A stretch of DNA of 64,000 nt from Gremmenia infestans (Eukaryota; Ascomycota; Leotiomycetes; Helotiales; Hamatocanthoscyphaceae), in the NCBI GenBank assembly GCA_032629725.1, contig JAFEVB010000010.1, positions 434,001-498,000 of the forward strand, in the 5' to 3' direction. The notes beneath the pieces are model-generated. The model saw nothing but the letters and a program-made list of their open reading frames with translations. It had not been told where the DNA came from and did no database searches. The translations under genes and the position numbers were made by a program. Shown piece after piece: positions 48,382 through 57,888 of this stretch. The first letter of the stretch is position 1. Every line of letters starts with the position of its first letter.

Positions 48382-49127
48382 TACGGAGTAATAACTAAGT
48401 GCAATCCGTATCATCTCAAAATGGTACAGTAGGCCGGCCGAATAGAGGAAGAGATAGCGACAGAGATAGATAGCAAGACTGACTAATCTTCTCTGCGATG
48501 TCGGACTCGAATCTCAGCTGCTGTCAGCATCGGCGGGTTGTTTATCCAGCCTGGCTTCATTGGATGGTTGGATGATTGGACTTTGAAAGCGAGACCCCAG
48601 CTTTTTCTTGTCTTGCACTCGCACTTGCATCTGCTGTGCCGCTCTACGTACTTCCTCCGTACGGAACGTAGAAAAGGTGTGGTACGGATGTACGAAGTAG
48701 TACGATTGGAGAATTCGAGCTGGAACAGGCGGTGGAAGGCTTAACATTGTTCCATGGCCAATCGGGGATTTTCCCCTTCACATGGTTGGTGGAAAAGTAA
48801 GCTTCTGGTGCTTATAATGTGCCCCGCTATCGACCCAAATGGATTCTGAAGGGCGCGCGCTCCAAAGTTGACATGCCCAGGCCCCCACTTAAACTATCCC
48901 ATCCCAGACGCCATGCTACGTGACTGTTCTCTGCTTCAAGTATGGCGGGGTTGAGTAAGATGATTAGAACTGAGAGCCTCCCTTCCGAACCTCTTGTGAA
49001 CCCTCTCTTTCTTCTTCATACCACGCCTTTCCCTTGATTCTGCCTCTCTCTCCTCGTACGTACTGTACCAGTGGTACCACATACGAGTACACCATCTATC
49101 TCCCACTCTCCCCCACGCGCCCTCTGA

Positions 49128-52100
49128 ATGACTACCATTGTCGAGGACATGGACGAGTTTTTCAATTTCGAAGATGCCGCTCATCCATTGGACCACAGCA
49201 CCGACATCGACTTCACTGACTTCCCCTCGGCTCCCTACGATGTCAATCTCGCATTCGCAGAGCAGGAAAATGACGAGAATTCTTTCACGTGCTTACAACA
49301 CTTCTCGGCCCCAGAAGAGGAGCACCTCCATTTCGATCTCGACGGCCATATGGACACCACCATGTTGAGCCCCGCCGATTTCACAGACTTTGGAAGGTGG
49401 ATTGACGGCTCAGGTGTCCCGACTGAGCCCTGCGCTTATTGTCGCCGCATGAGGATTCATTGCAAGATCATCAATGAGGGTCTGCGCAAGGGCTCTTGTA
49501 CAAGCTGTGTTGCGCTTGCAAGGTCTTGTAGCTTGACTCATGAGCCTTCTCGCGGCTTGATTTACCACCCACCAAAAACAACACAGCAGGAGGATAGACG
49601 CTCATCGGCTGAGTTTTCCTTGCTGGGTAATACTATCAGTAATGATAATAATGACGTTGAGCTCTTGGACGGCCCTCAAGCTCAAGCTCAAGCTCAAGCT
49701 CAAGCGTGTGAGCAATGTGAGTATTGTCGAAGTCGAGGTTATCAATGCAAGTATATTCAAGAAGATGGCCGTGTTGGTGCTTGTACTAGCTGCGTTGCCC
49801 TTGTTCGGCATTGCAGCTTGGCTCCTGTTGATGATCTTGCCGACTGGAAGATGGACGATGGCATGGATGCGACCAATGCTTGGATCCCGACCAAGTCTCC
49901 CTTGGAATCTCCCATCGCTTCCTCATATAACAAGTCTGCACCCAACTTGCTCTCACTGAGATCCTCAGACGAGAACATGAATGGCGAGGCCAATGAAAGC
50001 AATCCAAAAATCGGCGCAAGGTTCTCCAGAGATTCAGTCCGTATTCTCAGGGGCTGGCTATCAACTCATCATCGCCATCCATACCCAACAGACGAAGAGA
50101 AAGAGGGTCTTCAACGTCAGACTGGTCTCAACAAGACTCAGATCACCAATTGGCTAGCCAACGCTCGCCGCAGGGGAAAGGTTCGTGCACCTCGATCAAC
50201 TTCCCCAAGCGTGAGCAATTATTCCAAGGCAATGGATATCCCGAGACGTGCTACCCCTGCTCTTGAAAACATGAATCCGCTTGAAAGATGGAAACATTCT
50301 CCTCCCGAAAACGAACCTGCTTCCGTCACCGCTATTGCTAAAGCCGTTACGTCTTCCACCTGGTCATCCGGTCGCGACAGTCCTTACGCTACGAGTTACG
50401 GACGTTCAGACGATGGTTCTTGCAACATCTCATCTACTAGCAGTTTTGGCACTTCGCATTCGAGTGGTGGCTCGTTTGCTTCTGCCTTTTCCCACAAATC
50501 ACAAGGCTCATTTGGTTCTTTTGGGTCTCTAAGCATCAATGCCAATCGGGGACGAAGGCGTCGTCGTCGCCAAGCACCCAAACCTGTCAAGGTACCCAAC
50601 ATGAATGGCCCCATTCGAACCTTTCAGTGTACTTTCTGTACCGAAACATTCAAAACAAAGCATGACTGGCAAAGGCATGAGAAATCCTTGCACTTATCAC
50701 TTGAGCGGTGGATCTGCTGTCCTAATGGACCTACTCAATTCTCCGTGGAATATGATCAAATGCAATGTGTGTTCTGCGGCCTTCCAAACCCACCTGATGG
50801 ACATGCAGAAATGCACAATTATTCCAGCTGTGCGGATCGATCACTAGAAGAGCGAACATTCTACCGGAAAGACCATTTGCGACAACATCTGAATCTTGTG
50901 CACGATGCCAAGTTTCAAAGCTCAATGGAATGCTGGAAAGTAGTCACGCCTGAAATTAGATCCCGATGTGGTTTCTGTGGTGTTGTAATGGGCTCTTGGA
51001 CTTTTCGAGTAGACCATCTGGCAGAGCATTTCAAGGGCGGAAAATCAATGGCAGACTGGAAAGGTGACTGGGGTTTCGATCCTCAAGTGTTGGATATTGT
51101 TGAGAACGGAATGCCTCCATGTAGGTGCCCCTTGTAATATTGATTGAAAGCAGAAACTGACAGTGAGATAGACCTTATTCATGACGAGCGAAATAGCGTC
51201 AAGCCATATGAAGCTTCGAAAGCAAAGGCTCACGAAACGCGGACTTTGGAAGATCTTATTAAAATTGGGCTGGTGGAGTATGTGCACGATAGAATTATCA
51301 ACGGCGGGGTACCAACAGATGAAGAGCTACTTAATGGAGCTTGCCGAATTATTCGCAGATCTGACGAGCTCCTGAGTTCTCCTGGCGACATGGAGGTATC
51401 TTGGTTCCGCGATCTCATCTTGTTCTCCAGAGATAATGCTAGGGTTGACGAGGACATGTTGCAGCCTACAAACGTAGGCCTTCCCTGGGCGAAGAAATCG
51501 GAACCCATCCACGGCTCGCTTCCCTACACTTGTAAAACAGACGAGAGTGCTATCAAATGCCCAAAGGAGCGGGCCTTGAAGATATTTGTCGACGCACAAC
51601 AGGCCTTGGGTCTAACACCCACGGACTCCCAGCTACAGATCGAAGCCTGCCGAATTCTTAGCGACATGGAGAAAACTTCAAATTTCAAGTCGAAACCTGC
51701 CCTGGGCTGGTTCAAATATTTGGCGACGGCTTCGACAAATTGGCTTGAAAACTTTCGGAGGCGGGCAGGATTACCTCGGACTTCGGAAATGGGATCTGAG
51801 CATATTCGTTCAACCGATGACAAGAGCATTGATTATAGCATTCATAATCAAGCCAGACTTGAGCAAGAGATGATATCCTGGGTCCAACTGCAACGAGCTC
51901 TTGATATCACACCAAGTGATGCTGATATTCAGAGGAAAGCGCGGTTAATAGTATACAAGAACGACGATCCTTGGAATCAAACTGTTATGGATGATCCTGC
52001 AATGCTACACTTGTTCAAGCGCCAACGTGGCCTTGCACCTGAGAACGAGGACGGCCCTGATATGCCAACCCTTTCGGAAGCACTTGAGCTAGGCCTATCG

Positions 52101-53332
52101 CCAGCAAATTCAGATCCTTCACCGAAGACTTTGCACTGGGCGTTGGACCAAAATGCACTTGGGTTACCGTCACCAAGTTTAGCAGGCAGCGGCAATAATA
52201 GTGCACCTGGAACTGGAACACACACGCCGAATCACGACCAACCCCTTCTTCACACCACGATTCAAAACCAGCCATCCGCAAACTCTAATCCCGTCATGCC
52301 ACTCAAATACTTCCTCAACGATGCCAACTGTTACGGTCGACTTGTCCGCGAGCTCTCTCGATTCGTCACTACCTGCACCTCAGCCAACAACCCCAACAGA
52401 CACGTAAGAACCCACTACCAAACTCTTCAAATCAAATCATATTAACGTAGCCTCTTCAGATCCCCACAGATGCCGAAATCCAAAACCAAGCCCGCTGGGT
52501 AATCTACGACGACGATGACCCCTGGAACCAAACTGCAGCCGACAACGCCGAATGGCTCATCCGCTTCAAGCGCAACGTCGGCCTCGCGCCCCCTACCGAA
52601 GGGCCCGGCCTCCCCGTGACCTCCAGTTCCTGGCAAGTCGCAGCCGGCGGCTCCGGCTTCTGCCCCCCGTACCTCAAGGCCAAATGCCCACCATCATTCA
52701 ACGAGAATGAGCCCGTGCCCGTGCGTATGGAAGATAAAGTCTACCAGATCAAAGCGACCACGGCGCAGAAATTCATCACCGGTCTAGCGGAGCGCTACCA
52801 ACCTCCCGCTTCTGTCTTCTGTTCCCGCGAGCTGGAGAACGGGCTGAATAATTACGTGCATACGCGGATGACTGAGGGCGTTGTACCGAGTGATGACGAG
52901 CTCAAGGCGGAAGCGCGCCTCATATTGGGCACTGAGCAGACGGCTGCCGATGACCCATTACTGCTTGAGAAATTCAAAGCGTTGCATGGAATTGTCACTG
53001 ATTACAACTTGCAGGATGTCCTGGCGCAGTTTGATGCTGAGTTGGAGATGGGAGGGATGCATTTCAGCTCCGCGGAGATGACTGGTCTTGGTCTTGGTAT
53101 TGGCGGTGCTGCTGCTGGTGGTGGAGGGGAGATGGACATCACGCCTGTGATTCCCGGGGGAGAAGTCACACCGGGCATGCTCCAGGGTGAACAGACGCAG
53201 TTGGCTATGGGTGTCGCGAAGGAGTATGCGGATCTGTATCGTGTGCAGGCTACCACTGCGTCGCCGTTGAGGAGGCGGGCGACTCAGAAGTTGGCGGAAA
53301 GTAAGGGTTTTAGCGTTCCAACCACGCAGTAG
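49128..53332 (+). CDS. Giant homeodomain regulator with two Zn2Cys6-like modules, C2H2-like fingers and five C-terminal repeats
   Basis: Exons 49128-51120, 51172-52403 and 52460-53332 (introns 51 and 56 nt) join in phase to 1365 aa. Order: an acidic N terminus; two modules with identical C-x2-C-x6-C-x11-C-x2-C-x6-C spacing (about residues 102-136 and 193-227), separated by a Gln-Ala repeat; a TALE/KN-type homeodomain with HHRHPYPTDEEKEGL and NWLANARRR (about 300-350); a Ser-rich linker and Arg run; C2H2-like fingers (FQCTFCTETFKTKHDWQRHE, then QCVFCGLP and CGFCGVVM blocks). The last 650 residues hold five repeats of about 55 aa, each with a P-T/S-D-x-E/Q-hydrophobic core and A-R/C-hydrophobic-I. 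It should be a nuclear DNA-binding protein; targets are unknown. Confidence 0.9.
49676..49706. repeat. (CTCAAG)n hexamer encoding Gln-Ala repeats
   Basis: About five copies inside the homeodomain gene, encoding the Gln-Ala linker between the two zinc modules. Its length could vary between isolates. Confidence 0.85.
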
Positions 53333-54677
53333 GGGCCGGGCGAGGCTTTTATGGGAGGGAGTTATCTGGATTTGAATGGAGAGAAAGGTTAGAAGCTGGG
53401 GGGTTTTTGAAGCGGTGTTGATAGCGGATATTGTTTGTTTATTTGTTTGCAGGGTATCAGTAACGTTTTACGATTGAATAGGAACTTGGGATGGAAAAGC
53501 TGAATTGTTTCTTACTAATTTTACATATATAATACTTCCTTCGTTTTCTATATAAGAAGTCAGCTAGCTACATAACCATAGACATGATATACTTTATATT
53601 TAGGTGTACCACAAGTGCTCCTCGTGTGTAGAGTATAGCCAGCCCATTGGTGTTAGAGACCTGCATGCATGTGCAGCAGGGCAGGTATTCCTCATTCATT
53701 CGTCCGCCGCTTTAATACTGTAACTGTAAACCCTTTCCTGGAAAGTCGGTGTAAACTAGAGCAATTTACAGGTTTTATTTTACAATAATAAGCTTAAATA
53801 ATAAGATTGCGATAACTTGATCTGGAAGTCGAATGCGCTGGCTGCTACGCCGCTGGAAGGAAGGCCTGTCATTCAGGGGGTGAGGTGGGTGGGGTAGGGT
53901 GGGGTTAAGACTAGGTATTTATCTTTAGCGAAGTATTCGCTTATGATTATACGGAGTATAGAAGTGGAACTATACCTTAGGTACCTTACTATAGCCTCCG
54001 TATGTAAATCTACTGGATTATTTGTATACCTAGATTCTTCAAGTAATCTTATTAATAGGTAGTTTCATCTGCTATAATATATAGAGTAACTACATGATAC
54101 ATAACGAGTTTTTTCCAAGTGAGTCTATTTCTTAGGTACCTACGTTAGATTTTAGATGTCCTAATCAGCGCGCGTAACTAGGAATATCCGCTTTTCTTCG
54201 TACATTTGACGTACAGTATAACGCTCAAGTAGGCTAATGAGGACTGGGCTAGAACACAAGTGATATCCCTTTTCAGGAAACGATATTTGAGGATCTGCAA
54301 TACAAACATTCAGCTTGCAGTGTACGGCGTACAGTACGCGTTAGGCTAGACAGCAGCTGGTAATGCGCTAGTAATAGAGGAGGGTTACAGTACATGTGCA
54401 TCTTTTGTTTAGCGACCTGACTTTTGGTACGGAGTACGATTAGATCGGGTCGGGGGTTTTATGAGACACTTGTAGATTCTTGCTTGAAAGGTGGTTTTGG
54501 ATGGGTCTGCGTGCATGGCATTGGCAACTTGCAGGAGGGTGAAAAGGATTCAGGTGCGGCTCGTGGGGTAGGCAAGGGGGGTAGATTGTTCTATAAAGCT
54601 ACGAGCAGGTACGTACTGCATCCGATGACTTATTTGAGTTCCACAGAGGCTTAAAAATACCCGTCTCCTTGTCTAAC
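53333..54677. other. Intergenic region, AT-rich, with repeated short motifs
   Basis: About 1.3 kb. No gene. Two copies of TACGGAGTA (53950-53958, 54428-54436) and several GTAC palindromes lie here, together with TATA-like sequence before the lipase start. Confidence 0.45.
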
Positions 54678-56054
54678 ATGGCTTCTCCTTTCCCCAAACC
54701 AGGACTTCGAGTCTTTATATTGCTACTACTACATTTAACGTATTTGACCCACGCAATTGCACTTCAACACAACAACGCATTGCGTATCCTGCACCGCCAG
54801 AACCCCACTCCCCCAGACTTAGACCCCTTTTACTCAGCTCCGCCTGGACTCAATGCCTCGTCCCCAGGAGACATCCTGCGCTACCGCCCCGTGCCATACC
54901 CAATCGCCGCATTCAACACCACCATCCTGAACATAGCCGCAGCATTCCACATCCAATACCGAACCACTGACAGCCTCGGGAGTCCCCAAGCAGCCATGAC
55001 AACCCTACTAATCCCCCTCAACGCCGACCCCGCGAAACTGCTTTCCTACCAGATAGCCGAGGACTCCGCATTCCAGTCCTGCGCTCCCTCTTACGCGCTG
55101 CAAAAGACGTCCGCTTCAAACGTTACTAGTTCTATCGAGCTGGCATTCATCGAAGCAGCGTTGAACAAGGGCTGGTACGTCGTTACGCCGGATTTCGAGG
55201 GCCCGAAATCAGCCTTCGAAGCCGGTCCACAGGCCGGACACGCGGTCTTGGATTCGCTACGAGCTGTGCTGCAATCGACGGCTTTTTCAAACATCACGGA
55301 GGAACCGAGGACTGCGTTGTGGGGGTATTCGGGTGGTGCTTTTGCGAGTAATTGGGCGTTGGAATTGCAGGCTAGTTATGCGCCTGAGTTGAACTTTGTG
55401 GGTGCTGCTACGGGAGGGACGATCAATAACATTGCTGGTGCTTTCAGCGCGATCAATAACGGAACACTCGCCGGCTTGATTCCAACTAGCTTTATGGGTC
55501 TCGCTGCCGCGTATCCTGATTTCTCGGAAGCCCTGGAGGAGGAATTGGTACCGGAGACTGCGGCGACTTTCAAGACGGTTCTGACGGAATGTTCGTCGGG
55601 CGATTCGAGTGCCTTTACTGAACAAGACATTCTCTCGTACTTCAAAACCGGCGCTGCGTTTCTAAATACAAGTATAGTGCAAAGCACGCTGAATAAGGTG
55701 AATATCGGGAAACACGTGCCTGTTACACCGCTGTATATCTATAAATCTATTAACGATGAGGTTAGCCCTATCTCTGATACAGACGTGTTTGTGGATTTCT
55801 ACTGTAATGGGGGGGCGGACGTGGAGTATAGGCGGGACGAGGTGTCCGGGCATGTCACGCTTGCTATTACGGGGGCGGGAGAGGCGTTGGCGTGGCTGGA
55901 GGAGCGGATGGCGGGGGTTGCTGTTCAGACTGGGTGTCAGACGACGAGTGTTGTGTCGACGCTGTTGGATCCGGTGGGTGTGCTGGCGTTGGGGGATATT
56001 GTTGTGGGGGCATTGCTTGGATATCTTGCTGGGATGTTAGAATCTTTGAAATAA
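54678..56054 (+). CDS. Secretory lipase (LIP family)
   Basis: Intronless, 458 aa from the ATG at 54678 (an upstream TTG is not used as start). A Leu-rich signal peptide of about 25 residues is followed by a mature N terminus with several N-glycosylation sites. The nucleophile elbow is GYSGG (near residue 219); the likely acid is in KSINDEVSP and the base in SGHVTLAI. The GWYVVTPDFEGPKSAF block and final hydrophobic tail match the Candida LIP1-10 secretory lipase family, which hydrolyses acylglycerols outside the cell. The last 30 residues are unusually hydrophobic (VVGALLGYLAGML), perhaps a membrane-associating tail. Confidence 0.93.
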   Translation: MASPFPKPGLRVFILLLLHLTYLTHAIALQHNNALRILHRQNPTPPDLDPFYSAPPGLNASSPGDILRYRPVPYPIAAFNTTILNIAAAFHIQYRTTDSLGSPQAAMTTLLIPLNADPAKLLSYQIAEDSAFQSCAPSYALQKTSASNVTSSIELAFIEAALNKGWYVVTPDFEGPKSAFEAGPQAGHAVLDSLRAVLQSTAFSNITEEPRTALWGYSGGAFASNWALELQASYAPELNFVGAATGGTINNIAGAFSAINNGTLAGLIPTSFMGLAAAYPDFSEALEEELVPETAATFKTVLTECSSGDSSAFTEQDILSYFKTGAAFLNTSIVQSTLNKVNIGKHVPVTPLYIYKSINDEVSPISDTDVFVDFYCNGGADVEYRRDEVSGHVTLAITGAGEALAWLEERMAGVAVQTGCQTTSVVSTLLDPVGVLALGDIVVGALLGYLAGMLESLK

Positions 56055-57888
56055 GTAGATGGGATGGGAGTTGTGGAAGTATTGTATGAAGGATATTTAA
56101 TGTAATTCTGTTCAATTTTTAATATATTGGACGGGGTGCTTTGGGAAGGTTTGAGTAAGCATACCGTTAGGTAGGTGGACCATAACACAAAGATCGAAAT
56201 TTAGGAGTTCTAAACAAGAGATCTTCTCTCGCCATCATTCCATGCAGCGGATTATATCTGCTCTCACTAGGCTAGGCTTCGACATTTGCGAGCATTTGAG
56301 AAACGCTCGAGCCTGTGAGAAGAGAAGTAGAGCGCAGTCGTGGAGACATACACTTGCTACATATTTTACCAACGATTCTTTGACAATTAGTAACACTGCT
56401 GTTATAGAACCGCATAAGCACAAAGAGTTCAAAGGAACGTCGTATTAAGGCTTGGGGGGGAGGAAACGCCTTCATTCTTTTAAGAACGGAGTTTACGAAG
56501 CGATCGAGAAACACTTCCGTCCCTTTCTTGGTAATGAACCCACTTTCGTATACACAGCTACTAGAAGCCATCGGAACTATAGAGAGCATTACTTGTACTC
56601 CGGAAACGACGGTAGAAGATCTAAAGATGATGGCGAGGGAGTAACGCCGAGACGGATGTGAAAAGAGGGCTCGGTGGGATGAATCCTGTGGTATTGCAAT
56701 TAAGGAGTGTCTTTGGAGAAGATAACATATTAGACTTGAACCTAGGAAAAGTGTTTTTGGAAGATTCAGAAGAGTTCTTGATAAATCCCGCACCGAAAGC
56801 ATGCGGGAATCTCCTAAATAGTCATTAGCAAACGCTGCTCGGAAAAGTATATCGCAGTGAAAAGGGGTTTCTTTTTGCCAAAACTAAGCGAAAGAAATAT
56901 GCCGAAAATCCCCCCCAAAAATATCTTTCGATTTAAGTTTCAGGTTTCAGCTTGAATCGCGGTATTCTCGGTCTCACCTAAACTTCTGGTTACAAGGTCG
57001 ACTACTATAGTCTTTAAAAAGGGGGGTCGAGAAGCCCAACCTAGCTGAAAGATCTCCCCACTATCCCCGCTTCTCAGATCCCGAATGTGGTACAACCGCT
57101 TCACAACCTATGACAACGAGAATTCCACTCATAGATAATCAACCCGGCCTTGACGGGATTGGCTATTAACACCATGTACAGACATCATATGTCACACGTG
57201 GCTGTCACACGTTACGCATATGCTATAGTATGCTGTATTCCAAGCGACTTAGCTTCTGTATATTCTACCCCGCCTACAGCATATCCCCATGTTTAGCTAT
57301 GTTGACATATTGAAAGTTGCGAGGAGCGAGCGCATGATAGGCAGAGACTTTTGGACTGTGGCGTGTTGAGTAACACTGAAGAATTCCGTCGGTCACATTG
57401 CGAGTACCCGTGTAATTGATTGACCTAAACACATTATCAAGATCAGTGACTCGGTGGTGTTTTGGCTTGTCCTACCTATTCTTAGGTGTGCGATAAATAC
57501 ATAAGCCATCATGGAAATTTTCTTTTTCTCCTTCCTGGGCGAGCCTTGCATAGAGTATTTGGTATGCAGATGCTTTGATTTTTCTTCTGGGAAATACTAA
57601 GATGCAAGTTGCGTCAGTCTGTCTTACCACACCTCTCCCTTGTTTTCCCTTGCCCTCATCCGCCCCACAGACTCTCAATCCTCCTCGTACATATCCGTCT
57701 AAGTGTAATGTGCTACTTCCATAAGTAATACAGATGACAGTGCTGACCAAGGTAAGCTGAATCTCAAATATATAAGTAGCAGTTCCGCCTAGACTGTGAG
57801 CTGAATCAGAGCAACCAAAGTTCTTCAATTCATCTTGTGTCCATTCTTCTATATCCTAAACATCTCAAGTTTTCATTTAAATCTCGCT
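56055..57888. other. Intergenic region, no convincing gene
   Basis: About 1.8 kb. A 176-codon minus-strand frame (56272-56802) overlaps short plus-strand frames; neither has a recognisable domain or a start context I trust. The sequence from 57700 is the promoter of the following decayed gene. Confidence 0.4.
57768..57776 (+). promoter_or_regulatory. Candidate TATA box
   Basis: A TATATAAGT-like element about 115 bases before the ATG at 57889. Confidence 0.35.

Larger units (their letters stand above)
47384..49127. other. Intergenic region with several microsatellites
   Basis: About 1.7 kb with GGCAT, ACCT and a TAGTAGG heptamer repeat, and one copy of TACGGAGTA abutting the heptamer. No gene recognised. 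The stretch 48950-49127 is CT-rich and probably the leader of the homeodomain gene. Confidence 0.5.

Noticed and set aside
56272..56802. Minus-strand frame of 176 codons
   Set aside because: No homologous feature recognised, overlapped by plus-strand frames of similar quality; kept as unresolved intergenic.
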